Shown one piece after another: positions 21,342 through 28,774 of a stretch of DNA of 29,069 nt. Origin of the DNA: a virus; the IMG/VR virus record IMGVR_UViG_3300025132_000208, positions 1 through 29,069 of that record. The stretch is one strand, 5' to 3'. The notes beneath the pieces are model-generated. The model was not told the origin of the DNA. It was given only the letters and a program-made list of their open reading frames with translations, and did no database searches. Position 1 is the first letter of the stretch. The number at the start of each line of letters is the position of its first letter. Position numbers and translations under genes: made by a program.

Positions 21342-21474
21342 GTACAGGTACTCGACAACGCATTGGAAACTTTGGTTTTACTTTGCGTTGTCTACTGCAT
21401 TGTTTGTCACGATCGTGATGTGTACAATGTGGTATCAACTATACAAACTAACAATAGATTGCAAAGGAGCATGA
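21331..21474 (+). CDS. Single-span membrane protein (47 aa)
   Basis: The ATG at 21331 (MAIKYRYSTTHWKLWF) is chosen over an out-of-context ATG at 21268 because AAAGGA precedes it and most of the longer version would overlap the upstream gene. Residues about 15-35 (WFYFALSTALFVTIVMCTMW) form one clear membrane helix with a basic N-terminus, so an N-in orientation is expected. It may be an early membrane-acting or superinfection-type protein; this is a guess from topology. Confidence 0.65.
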   Translation: MAIKYRYSTTHWKLWFYFALSTALFVTIVMCTMWYQLYKLTIDCKGA

Positions 21475-21475
21475 T

Positions 21476-21709
21476 ATGGATTACATGAAAAAGTATTCAG
21501 AAACAATTGATATTGTGATGCAACTGTCGGGTGTCATTTCCGATATAAGGAAGCATTGCGAACAAGTGATAGAAAGCAATGAGCAATGGGCAAAAGACAA
21601 TAACGTGGATGTAGAAATGGATGATGTAAGAACTGGTGAGAATGCTATGGCTAAAGACATTTTATCATTTATAGAAACAAATGAAGAGTGGGAGAAAAAA
21701 TATGGGTAA
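21476..21709 (+). CDS. Helical hypothetical protein (77 aa)
   Basis: ATG at 21476 follows AAAGGAG. The protein is acidic and helical throughout (SETIDIVMQLSGVISDIRKH and AMAKDILSFIETNEEWEKK). No known motif is visible. It overlaps the next gene by 8 nt. Confidence 0.7.
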   Translation: MDYMKKYSETIDIVMQLSGVISDIRKHCEQVIESNEQWAKDNNVDVEMDDVRTGENAMAKDILSFIETNEEWEKKYG

Positions 21710-22091
21710 TAGAGCAGTAATTACAAACAAAGCATGGGACGACATAGGTATCTACTTGCATTGGAATGGTGGTAGAAACTCAGTTGAACAGTTCCTTGCG
21801 TATGCTAAGCATTACGACATTAGAGATGATGACTATGGCTTGGCAAGGTTGGTTCAAATTATCGGCAACTTTATGGGTGGAACTATGTCTGTAGGTGTTG
21901 GCAGATTAGGTAGACAAGACTGCAACAACTATGACAATGGTACTTACTGGATAAAAGATTGGGAGATAGTTGACAGAGAGTTTCATGAGTACGAGGATGG
22001 TACTCCTAAACCTGAGCAAGAAGGTAATGAGAGAGAACTTTACAAATCAGTATGCGAGGTAAATCAATATGCTTTCGAAGTACAGTATTAA
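21702..22091 (+). CDS. Conserved MGNRAVI-type phage protein (129 aa)
   Basis: The start is ATG 21702 behind GGGAG; an upstream ATG at 21681 lies inside the previous gene. The opening MGNRAVITNKAW, then IGIYLHWNGGRNSVEQFLAY, and QIIGNFMGGTMSVGVGRLGR with YDNGTYWIKDWEI are signature stretches of a widespread phage and bacterial family of unknown function. The whole family domain is present, with an extra acidic C-terminal tail. Molecular role is not known. Confidence 0.8.
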   Translation: MGNRAVITNKAWDDIGIYLHWNGGRNSVEQFLAYAKHYDIRDDDYGLARLVQIIGNFMGGTMSVGVGRLGRQDCNNYDNGTYWIKDWEIVDREFHEYEDGTPKPEQEGNERELYKSVCEVNQYAFEVQY

Positions 22092-22452
22092 AAACAAGTG
22101 TGGTAGGTGTCTGACTGGAGCAATGTTAGATTACTATGGTGATGAACGTTGTGTTAATTGTGGTTGGCGAAACGAACCGAAAGCCAAAACTTCACATTTA
22201 TTCACAATAAAACACAGACAAACTGAAAGTGTATTGGACTTACAAATTATTGCAGACAGGCGTAAAGCTGAGAGATATTTATCTCGTTGTGCAGGATCTA
22301 AGCGCAGGGGTAAGTTGACTTCAGAAATGATAGCGAAGTGTCCAGTTTGCAATGGAGATATACCAATCGACTTTGATGGGTATCTCGTCAATCACAGACC
22401 AACAGAATGGTTTGCAGAAAAATTAAAACAAGCATTGGAGGAAACCAAATGA
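22069..22452 (+). CDS. Zinc-ribbon protein (127 aa)
   Basis: ATG at 22069 overlaps the upstream gene by 23 nt and has a GAGG site 8 nt before it. Residues 11-32 hold CGRC and CVNC pairs with 15-17 residues between, a typical zinc ribbon. A second CPVC pair (about residues 90-93) may form another site with a basic CAGSKRRGK stretch before it. Likely a nucleic-acid-binding early protein; the target is unknown. Confidence 0.72.
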   Translation: MLSKYSIKNKCGRCLTGAMLDYYGDERCVNCGWRNEPKAKTSHLFTIKHRQTESVLDLQIIADRRKAERYLSRCAGSKRRGKLTSEMIAKCPVCNGDIPIDFDGYLVNHRPTEWFAEKLKQALEETK

Positions 22453-22880
22453 ACACAAAAATAGATAAGATAGCAAACGTAAGCAAGGTGGTAACAAATT
22501 TCAATAATCTAACATTAGATTATACAAGGCAGGAGATGAAGAAAAAATTAGAGGAACTTGGTGAGGAAATAGGTCTCGACTTTGAACTAGGTAATTTTAC
22601 CTACGAAGCAAATAGATTTCGTACTACCTTGAAAGTAAAACTTAAGAGCGCATTGACAGAGGAGCAATTCAACGTAGGTGTGCTTTCTCCTTACTCCCTA
22701 AACGACATTATCCAAGTTGATGGCAATCTTTACAAGGTTGTAGGGTGGAGAAAAAAGGCAAGAAAAAGAGCGTTGATAGTTGAAACAGATACTGGCAAAG
22801 TAGGTCACATGATGGCAACAAATCCAAGAACCAATGAACTATGGGATGTAGTAGAAAGTGGGAGCAAAACAAATGAGTAA
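22449..22880 (+). CDS. Hypothetical protein with SH3-like C-terminal part (143 aa)
   Basis: The ATG at 22449 forms an ATGA overlap with the previous stop; a longer frame from 22407 lies inside that gene. The N-terminal half has a charged helix (RQEMKKKLEELGEEIGL). The C-terminal half (SLNDIIQVDGNLYKVVGWRK then RALIVETDTGKVG) looks like a small beta-barrel of SH3-like type, often found in nucleic-acid or protein binders. I do not recognise the family. Confidence 0.7.
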   Translation: MNTKIDKIANVSKVVTNFNNLTLDYTRQEMKKKLEELGEEIGLDFELGNFTYEANRFRTTLKVKLKSALTEEQFNVGVLSPYSLNDIIQVDGNLYKVVGWRKKARKRALIVETDTGKVGHMMATNPRTNELWDVVESGSKTNE

Positions 22881-23145
22881 ACTAAATCAATCAAATAAAT
22901 TCATGGTAAAAGACCTAACGCAAATGCTCAAAGGTCGAAAGGTCGAGGAGATTAGGTGGTTCAGTAACAAAGAATGCTTAGATGCAATGTGGAATCACAG
23001 ACCAGTAGAAATCATTCTGGAGGGTGGCATATCTTTGGTGCCAATGGCAGATGATGAGGGCAACAATGGTGGAGCAATCTCTACCAACATCAGAAACTTT
23101 GAAACAATCTACGTTGCAGAAGTAGACAATGGAGAGGAGGTATAA
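22873..23145 (+). CDS. Hypothetical protein (90 aa)
   Basis: The ATG at 22873 (MSKLNQSNKF) is preferred because GGGAGC lies 9 nt upstream; it overlaps the previous gene by 8 nt. A small alpha/beta domain is suggested by VEEIRWFSNKECLDAMWNHR and VEIILEGGISLVPMADDEGN. No known motif is visible. The tail is acidic. Confidence 0.7.
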   Translation: MSKLNQSNKFMVKDLTQMLKGRKVEEIRWFSNKECLDAMWNHRPVEIILEGGISLVPMADDEGNNGGAISTNIRNFETIYVAEVDNGEEV

Positions 23146-23147
23146 AA

Positions 23148-23393
23148 ATGAAAGTAGTAAAGAAACAAAAAATGCCTGCTGTTTTGCAGGAAAAAGGTCT
23201 CAAAGCATACCCCAAGGGTGCAGAGGTAACCAATCCATATAGTGGAGAAAGCATACAACTAAATGGATTGGAACTAAGTATCTACGACTTATTGATAGGT
23301 TGTGAGAGACACCAAATGTGGGATGAGTTTTACCTATGCAGAGACTGGTTTATGAAAAACAACATCAACGCATACATGACATTGATAGATTAG
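23148..23393 (+). CDS. Hypothetical protein (81 aa)
   Basis: ATG at 23148 follows GAGGAGG. The segment TNPYSGESIQLNGLELSIYD with a following helix and a LCRDWFMKNNINAYMTLID ending is reminiscent of small conserved phage proteins, but I cannot name a family. Two Cys are present but not in metal-binding spacing. Confidence 0.7.
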   Translation: MKVVKKQKMPAVLQEKGLKAYPKGAEVTNPYSGESIQLNGLELSIYDLLIGCERHQMWDEFYLCRDWFMKNNINAYMTLID

Positions 23394-23409
23394 CAGAAAG
23401 GGGTTACGA

Positions 23410-23526
23410 ATGAAATGTCCCGAAGGACACACAGACACGTATCAGTATGACGATTCTCATTTTGGATATGGATTACTGTTGATGTGCAATATCTGTGAGG
23501 ATTTTTACAAACTAGAAAAGGAATAA
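23410..23526 (+). CDS. Tiny zinc-knuckle-like protein (38 aa)
   Basis: ATG at 23410 lies behind AAAGGGG in the gap between two larger genes. The product MKCPEGHTDTYQYDDSHFGY... carries a Cys plus His near the N-terminus and a CNIC pair later, enough for a single zinc site. Function is unknown. Confidence 0.6.
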   Translation: MKCPEGHTDTYQYDDSHFGYGLLLMCNICEDFYKLEKE

Positions 23527-23531
23527 ATACA

Positions 23532-23939
23532 ATGAACGTATCAGTATCAAGGCGACAACAGTCTGTGAACTATGTCGAAAAAATAATTCACAATGAGTTC
23601 AAACAACTACAGGAAAGAATACATGATGAAACACCCAAAGGTGTAGCGATCAAAGAATCTGACCAAGAGTTATTAGACTTTACTGGAAAAGTATTAAAGT
23701 ATAATTTAAATCTCTTGGTATCTGAAATTATGACAACACAAAATGACTTATACTTATCAGAACTGTTGATATTTGTATCTGACGTAGAGTTGCATACAAT
23801 GGACTTAGAGTCTCACCCTAAGTTTGACAGGTCAATAAGAGGAGAACTTCCTGCAAGACCTACAATCTTGTTGGATAAAAAACTTCCTAGACATATACTT
23901 AGGGATAGTATAACATCATACAACCGATACATTAACTAG
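23532..23939 (+). CDS. Helical hypothetical protein (135 aa)
   Basis: ATG at 23532 has GGAA 7-10 nt upstream, a weaker site than its neighbours. The protein is largely helical (VEKIIHNEFKQLQERI and LKYNLNLLVSEIMTTQ) and ends basic. No known motif is visible. Confidence 0.7.
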   Translation: MNVSVSRRQQSVNYVEKIIHNEFKQLQERIHDETPKGVAIKESDQELLDFTGKVLKYNLNLLVSEIMTTQNDLYLSELLIFVSDVELHTMDLESHPKFDRSIRGELPARPTILLDKKLPRHILRDSITSYNRYIN

Positions 23940-23952
23940 CAAAGAGGTAAGC

Positions 23953-24495
23953 ATGAACGAGGATATTCCTTACTTTAAACACAAAATGAAACAAGCAATC
24001 AAAGACATGGGCGAGGACTATGTCAAAGAAATGCTTAAGCAACAAGAAGTAGATTTTTCTGCAGAGAATATAGATAGGGCAAGTAAACTTATGACTAAGT
24101 TTGAATGCGTGTCTATCAACCTGCAGTACAGTAGCAAACTAATGGGTGGCAAAGACATGATAAAAGACAAAAGCGAGGGTGCTTCACTAGCACGTGCTTT
24201 CTTTTCAGAACTGGGTGCCACACTTGCAATGCGACTACAAGCTGCGTTTGAAGTTAACACAGAACACCTAACATTTGATAATCGTAACAAAGTGCAAGAC
24301 GTAATTGCACGATTTATAGATTTTGCAATGTTGATTGGTGGAGTGGGTTCACTTGTAAACAAAAACGTAGACTTTGAATCAGACTTTCTTGTTTTTGAGG
24401 AGCAAATAGAATATATACACATAGGGGTAGTAAAGGCAGATGCTTGTCGTTGCAAGCAATGTGGATGTGGGGGTGTTTGTAGTTGTGATAAATAG
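23953..24495 (+). CDS. Hypothetical protein with Cys-cluster tail (180 aa)
   Basis: ATG at 23953 follows AAAGAGGTAAGC. Residues 1-155 are helical, with EGASLARAFFSELGATLAMR and KVQDVIARFIDFAMLIGGVG. The final 20 residues hold seven Cys (CRCKQCGCGGVCSC), a dense metal-binding or redox cluster appended to an otherwise Cys-poor protein. I do not recognise the family. The arrangement suggests an iron-sulphur or zinc site at the C-terminus, unproven. Confidence 0.7.
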   Translation: MNEDIPYFKHKMKQAIKDMGEDYVKEMLKQQEVDFSAENIDRASKLMTKFECVSINLQYSSKLMGGKDMIKDKSEGASLARAFFSELGATLAMRLQAAFEVNTEHLTFDNRNKVQDVIARFIDFAMLIGGVGSLVNKNVDFESDFLVFEEQIEYIHIGVVKADACRCKQCGCGGVCSCDK

Positions 24496-24516
24496 TTACA
24501 GAAAGGAGGTTAAAAA

Positions 24517-24927
24517 ATGGTAGACCAACAAGAATTACGTGAGAAATGTATCATGTATTCTCAAATCAAAAAGCGAAAAGCAGATGTTGATAGAGCATAC
24601 AGAGAACTTGGTGAGGAAATTATCAGGGACTTAGATAACATGGAAGCACTAAAGGCAGACTTCATTGGTGAGCATGGGGAGATTATGAACGTAGTAATCA
24701 AGAACAATTATGATTACGACATCATGACACTACGCAAACTACATGAGGTAGAGTCGCAATTAGTTTCTCCAAAAGACTTGAACAAGTTGATATACGAGAG
24801 TACAGAGGAGAAAGTAAACAAGAGATTAGCAACAGAGTTAATCAAGAGGGGTGGTGTCGTTGCCGACATAATCAAAGAGGCACGAGCAATCAAAAGTAGA
24901 AAATACATAACAATAAGAGAGGCATAA
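24517..24927 (+). CDS. Helical hypothetical protein (136 aa)
   Basis: ATG at 24517 has a strong AAAGGAGGT site. The N-terminal 60 residues form charged helices (KKRKADVDRAYRELGEEIIR). The C-terminus is basic (IIKEARAIKSRKYITIREA). It is directly followed by the 290-aa gene, so it belongs with the replication genes. A helper or DNA-associated role is possible but no motif proves it. Confidence 0.7.
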   Translation: MVDQQELREKCIMYSQIKKRKADVDRAYRELGEEIIRDLDNMEALKADFIGEHGEIMNVVIKNNYDYDIMTLRKLHEVESQLVSPKDLNKLIYESTEEKVNKRLATELIKRGGVVADIIKEARAIKSRKYITIREA

Positions 24928-24928
24928 A

Positions 24929-25801
24929 ATGGCTACAATTAAATCAGAACAATTTCCATTTGAAGCGATTGACATGAGTCAGAACAAGAGTGGTGGTCTT
25001 ACAACTACCTACATAGAACAGTTTCTGACTATTGACAGAACATTCGACAAATTTGGATATGGTGTTTCATTTGTACAAGATCCTGCGTCTCCAAAACAAA
25101 TATGGAATTTGCAAGGAGAATGGAACGAAACACTAAACAATGGTAGGGGTGGTAGAGATGACTACAAGGGTGATAAATATCAAGCAGGGCAACAAGTATC
25201 TGTGATGTTACAACGCAGAACTTACACGAAAAGAGATGGGACTGAGGGTAATTCAGCAGAAGTCTTACATGGTAAGATATTCCTGATAGATGATGATACT
25301 ACTCAAATCGTCAAGCAGTCTAAAGAAGTTGGTACAGTTGCCGAATCTTCTTCAACGCAAGACACCCATCAACAAGCAATTGGCAAAGGTCAATTGCTCA
25401 ACCTACTTACTCATTCATTCCCACAGGACTTCGGTATATTTGATGGGGACAAAGACAAAATGCAAGAGTGTATCAAGTACGAGTTGACGAACTTAGCACA
25501 AGGTCTGCCACTAGACTTTGCTTACATCAATACAGTAACTGTCAATGAGACAGAGGACATGAGCATTGAGGACGCAGGTAGACTATTGGAGCAAATAGAA
25601 AAACAAGAGCCACTTATGGAGGAAACAGTAGGTGATTGGACTAGCAAGTGTGTCACAATATGGAAAGAAAGATATGGTGATGACGAGTCTAGTCAATTGC
25701 AGTTTACTCAATGGCGCACAGACAACGTAGGTTCCAGGTCGCAATACGAAAACGAAATAGATTATTGGAAAGCGATACACAAGAAGTTAACTGGGGAATA
25801 A
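24929..25801 (+). CDS. Hypothetical replication-module protein (290 aa), possibly OB-fold
   Basis: The ATG lies 1 nt after the previous stop. Residues ~85-125 (QAGQQVSVMLQRRTYTKRDG, then AEVLHGKIFLID) look like OB-fold strands as in single-stranded-DNA-binding proteins. The C-terminal part is acidic and helical (LLEQIEKQEPLMEETVGDW), followed by an aromatic tail. It is encoded just before the primase-helicase, where such proteins are common. I cannot confirm a family. A single-strand-DNA-binding or recombination-mediator role is a low-confidence inference. Confidence 0.6.
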   Translation: MATIKSEQFPFEAIDMSQNKSGGLTTTYIEQFLTIDRTFDKFGYGVSFVQDPASPKQIWNLQGEWNETLNNGRGGRDDYKGDKYQAGQQVSVMLQRRTYTKRDGTEGNSAEVLHGKIFLIDDDTTQIVKQSKEVGTVAESSSTQDTHQQAIGKGQLLNLLTHSFPQDFGIFDGDKDKMQECIKYELTNLAQGLPLDFAYINTVTVNETEDMSIEDAGRLLEQIEKQEPLMEETVGDWTSKCVTIWKERYGDDESSQLQFTQWRTDNVGSRSQYENEIDYWKAIHKKLTGE

Positions 25802-25806
25802 GATAA

Positions 25807-27819
25807 ATGACAAAACTATTGGACGCTGCGTTGGATTACGCACAACAAGGGATGAGTGTTATCCCATTGGTTCCCAAAGATAAAAAGCCTTTGCTTTATT
25901 CGTGGAAAGAATTTCAGAGTAAACGTATGGGTATTGGGGACATGAGAGGATTTTGGAAAGACTCTCCTGAATCAAACATAGGTATTGTAACTGGTGCTAT
26001 ATCAGGGATTACTGTGATTGATGTTGATGGAGAGGAAGGACTTGCATCTTTGAGAGGCGCAGGTATCAAACTTCCTGACACTCACATAGTAAAAACTCCA
26101 AAGGGTTGGCACTTTTACTACAAGTATAATAACTTGTTCAAGACTGGTGCAGGGTTTCTTAAGAACGTAGATGTTAGAAATGACGCAGGATATGTGGTTG
26201 CTCCACCATCCATTGCGTCAGATAAAGACTACTACCTTCTTGAGGATAATGGTGGTGTGTTTTCTGAGTTTGGGGTAGTACCTGAACAATTCTTAGGTAG
26301 ACAACCAAAGACAGTTGAGCCTAACGACAAAGAGAGTGTTGAGCCATGGGTTACAGAGGCACTAGAAAATGGTGCGCCTGAGGGACAAAGAGATGTTACT
26401 GCTACTAGAGTGGCAGGATATTTTTGGGCGAGAGGTATACAAGAGGACATCTTGCAAAGCATACTGGTTGGATTTGGGCAGAAATGTACTCCACCAATGA
26501 ACGAGAATGACATTGCAAGGATAGTCAAGTCTGTAACTAGGTATCAACAAACTAAGATTAGAAACTTCACAGAGGGCAAGATACCTGATCCTATGTGTAA
26601 AGTTGAGGACAATGAATCAGTTGTAGTCAACTGGGCAGAGAATGGAGTCATGATTACATTTTCTCCTACAGGTGGTAGGAATATGTGTGACCTGACTGTT
26701 GAAACCTTTCAGAGTGGTGTACTTCTCGGTCCTGTGAACTTCGACTTGGTATCATTGAGCAGACGTAGAGATGCAGTATCTGTCTTGAGAAACAGACAGA
26801 AAGGTGATGACTGGGACGCAATACTAGACGTAGCTTGTAGAGTTGCGAAAAATGCTAGAGAGGATGACGCAGACTTCATTGATACATCTGTCACCAAGAT
26901 ACAAGTAAACCCTAACAGGTGGCTGATTGATGGGTTACTCCCATTGAAAAAGCCAACTATCTTGTTCGCTACTGGTGGTACAGGTAAGTCATTCTTTGGG
27001 ACTGCTATATCTATGGCAGTATCAAGTATGATAGAAGTGATTGAGGGATTTGAGCCTTTGGATACAGGTCAAGTGTTATACCTTGACTGGGAGACAGACG
27101 AGGAGGAGTTTACTTGGAGAAAACAAGCACTCATCAATTGTTTGAACAATAGAGGGGTGTCAGGAGGCGACTTAGAGGAATCGGACTTCCCTGTCTCTTA
27201 CAGGCGCTGTACAGACAGTCTCGTGGCATTACAGCCACGTTTAAGGAAGTGGTTAGATAGCAATTCATGTCCTTTGATTGTTATTGACTCGCTTATTCCT
27301 GCATTAGACGCAGACGCAAACGACTCTGAAACTGCTAGGCGATTCATGAATATTGTCAGGTCTTTTGACACGACAGTATTGGTGTTGAGTCACACAAGTA
27401 AAGAGGGCAAACTATTCGGTTCTACTTTTTGGTGGAACTTGGCTCGTAATGTTTGGTCTGTTAGCAAGGAGCAGGACATGGGTGAGAGTTACACCGACAT
27501 TGCTTTCACCCATGAAAAGTCTAACAACTCTAGGTTGTATCCACCAATTGGGTTACGTTTCTCCCACGAGAACAACATAGCCTCATTTGAGAGGATTGAA
27601 ACATCACAGTTGAGTAACAACATTGCTAAGTCTATACCAATCAAGGTTAGAATTAGAGAGTTGCTAAAGACAGGTAGGTTGATGTCCTCTAAGGAGATAG
27701 CAGAGGAGTTAGACGCAACAGTAGAGGCAGTAGGGATGGCTTTGAATAGAGGGAAGTCAACATCATTCTCTGAGATACATGATCCTATAGGCAACAGGAA
27801 GTGGAGAATAATTAACTAA
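25807..27819 (+). CDS. Primase-polymerase / RepA-like helicase fusion
   Basis: The 670-aa protein combines functions of replication initiation. Residues 1-160 are a Prim-Pol domain: ITVIDVDGEEG supplies D72 and D74, GWHFYY gives H102, and VDVRNDAGYVVAPPS completes the active-site region. Residues ~190-245 resemble the primase C-terminal helical domain (PEGQRDVTATRVAGYFWARG). Residues ~375-560 are a RecA-fold helicase: Walker A GGTGKS at 390-395, VLYLDWETDEEE, Walker B IVIDS (D494) and a sensor-like VLVLSHTSK. The C-terminus (618-650) is a helix-turn-helix-like segment. Plausibly it primes and unwinds phage DNA. No DNA polymerase gene is visible in the window. The ATG at 25807 directly follows the upstream gene. 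Confidence 0.9.
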   Translation: MTKLLDAALDYAQQGMSVIPLVPKDKKPLLYSWKEFQSKRMGIGDMRGFWKDSPESNIGIVTGAISGITVIDVDGEEGLASLRGAGIKLPDTHIVKTPKGWHFYYKYNNLFKTGAGFLKNVDVRNDAGYVVAPPSIASDKDYYLLEDNGGVFSEFGVVPEQFLGRQPKTVEPNDKESVEPWVTEALENGAPEGQRDVTATRVAGYFWARGIQEDILQSILVGFGQKCTPPMNENDIARIVKSVTRYQQTKIRNFTEGKIPDPMCKVEDNESVVVNWAENGVMITFSPTGGRNMCDLTVETFQSGVLLGPVNFDLVSLSRRRDAVSVLRNRQKGDDWDAILDVACRVAKNAREDDADFIDTSVTKIQVNPNRWLIDGLLPLKKPTILFATGGTGKSFFGTAISMAVSSMIEVIEGFEPLDTGQVLYLDWETDEEEFTWRKQALINCLNNRGVSGGDLEESDFPVSYRRCTDSLVALQPRLRKWLDSNSCPLIVIDSLIPALDADANDSETARRFMNIVRSFDTTVLVLSHTSKEGKLFGSTFWWNLARNVWSVSKEQDMGESYTDIAFTHEKSNNSRLYPPIGLRFSHENNIASFERIETSQLSNNIAKSIPIKVRIRELLKTGRLMSSKEIAEELDATVEAVGMALNRGKSTSFSEIHDPIGNRKWRIIN

Positions 27820-27827
27820 CTAACAAT

Positions 27828-27863
27828 ACTAACAACCCCCCTTTAAGGGGGGGAGTTGTTAGT
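27828..27863. repeat. Long CTAACA hairpin, copy C
   Basis: ACTAACAAC at 27828-27836 and GTTGTTAGT at 27855-27863 bracket a run of C, a TTTAA core and a run of seven G. The stem has about 14 pairs with a small G/A bulge. It lies 8 nt after the primase-helicase stop, and the nuclease ribosome-binding site AAGGAG follows 5 nt later. No T-run follows, so it is not a classical terminator. Confidence 0.88.
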
Positions 27864-27881
27864 TATAAAGGAGAGATTAAG

Positions 27882-28202
27882 ATGACTGCAAGAGGTACTT
27901 GGAAAGCATCTGAAAGACGAATTGCCGAGAAACTAGGGGGTAAAAGAGTCCCTGTTACTGGCAGAGAAAGAGGTTCTGCACCTGATGTAGAACACAAACT
28001 ATACGCAATAGAACACAAATATGGTAAAGTTTTATCATCCAGGTTGCAGACTGCAATTGAACAAGCATACGCAGCTGCTGAAGGAACAGATAAAGTACCA
28101 ATCGTTACCTTTGAACACGCAAGAAAAGGTAACATAGGTAATATAACAGGTGTACTGTTGTTAGTAGATGATTTTATTAAAATATCGGAACAAAAGGTTT
28201 AA
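27882..28202 (+). CDS. PD-(D/E)XK nuclease, Holliday-junction-resolvase-like
   Basis: ATG at 27882 lies behind AAGGAGAG. The 106-aa protein shows E11 in an N-terminal helix, then SAPDVEHK (D35) and YAIEHKYGK (E44-x-K46), the metal-binding and catalytic core of PD-(D/E)XK nucleases. A later basic/hydrophobic strand (VPIVTFEHARKG) follows a helix, as in Hjc-like resolvases and VRR-NUC-type enzymes. Branched-DNA resolution before packaging is the likely role. It is the last gene of the rightward operon. Confidence 0.82.
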   Translation: MTARGTWKASERRIAEKLGGKRVPVTGRERGSAPDVEHKLYAIEHKYGKVLSSRLQTAIEQAYAAAEGTDKVPIVTFEHARKGNIGNITGVLLLVDDFIKISEQKV

Positions 28203-28614
28203 AGAACTGGGAAACAGTTCTCCTGTGCATACCTGCTTGGGAAAGCAAGTGATGTTGCTTACTTCTCTTTCTCACAGGCAAACCAATGGATGTAAAAGCA
28301 ACAAGTTCGTTCATACAAACAGAGTTGTAAACTATATCTACAATTCTGAGCGTCCATAAAGATAGTGAAAGTCTGTCTTGCTTGTTCCGATTCCCTTCTC
28401 AAAAAAAAGACTCCCAAGCGATTAGATTTCTTGGGAGTCATGTTGAACAAAGAATGTTGGATTACGATTGAATGTTCGCATACGATTGTATACCTTATTT
28501 ACGATCCTGTCTATTCCATATTTTTAAACGCAAATCCTGCATTCTGTCTATGAAAAAAGTCAAAACAAAAATCATTGTTTTGAAAAAATAATAAATCAAA
28601 ACTTAAGGGATTGT
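28203..28614. other. Convergent intergenic region with folded start
   Basis: No gene with a ribosome-binding site is visible in this 412-bp stretch. It begins with AGAACTG/CAGTTCT around GGAAA (28203-28221), then CCTGTG (28222-28227) pairs at a distance with CACAGG (28273-28278). Inside, AAGCAA/TTGCTT and TGCTT/AAGCA are alternative helices. No tRNA hallmarks (T-loop, CCA) are visible. It could hold a small RNA or the 3' end of the early transcript. A minus-strand terminator lies at 28401-28439, and a weak AT stem at 28561-28582 lies just past the holin. Confidence 0.65.
28401..28439 (-). terminator. Intrinsic terminator of the leftward transcript
   Basis: GACTCCCAAG (28409-28418) and CTTGGGAGTC (28430-28439) form a perfect 10-bp stem with an 11-nt loop. 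On the minus strand the stem is followed by eight T (the A-run at 28401-28408). It would stop transcription coming from the tail-fibre and holin genes before it enters the early operon. Confidence 0.85.
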
Positions 28615-28767
28615 TTATTCTGACTCTAGGACTTTCATACCTAGAGCAATGATGCCACCAATAGCACCACTAGCAATCTCATTATGCCCTTTATACAGAC
28701 CAACCACAGATAAAACTGCGAGGACTATTATCGCTAGAAATATCTGTGGTCTTAGTTTACCCATCAT
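28615..28767 (-). CDS. Small holin-like membrane protein (50 aa)
   Basis: The frame starts with two consecutive ATG at 28767 and ends at 28615; it is below usual length cut-offs. The product MMGKLRPQIFLAIIVLAVLS then VVGLYKGHNEIASGAIGGIIALGMKVLES has one clear membrane helix (residues 9-25), a second weaker hydrophobic stretch (33-46), and a short polar loop, the layout of small holins near tail and lysis genes. No endolysin lies in the window. The start lies 7 nt after the preceding stop, with a weak ribosome-binding site. Confidence 0.65.
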   Translation of the reverse strand: MMGKLRPQIFLAIIVLAVLSVVGLYKGHNEIASGAIGGIIALGMKVLESE

Positions 28768-28774
28768 GATAAAA

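Noticed and set aside
28310-28400. tRNA-like TTCCGATTCCC segment after the nuclease gene
   Set aside because: No matching acceptor or anticodon stem could be built around it.
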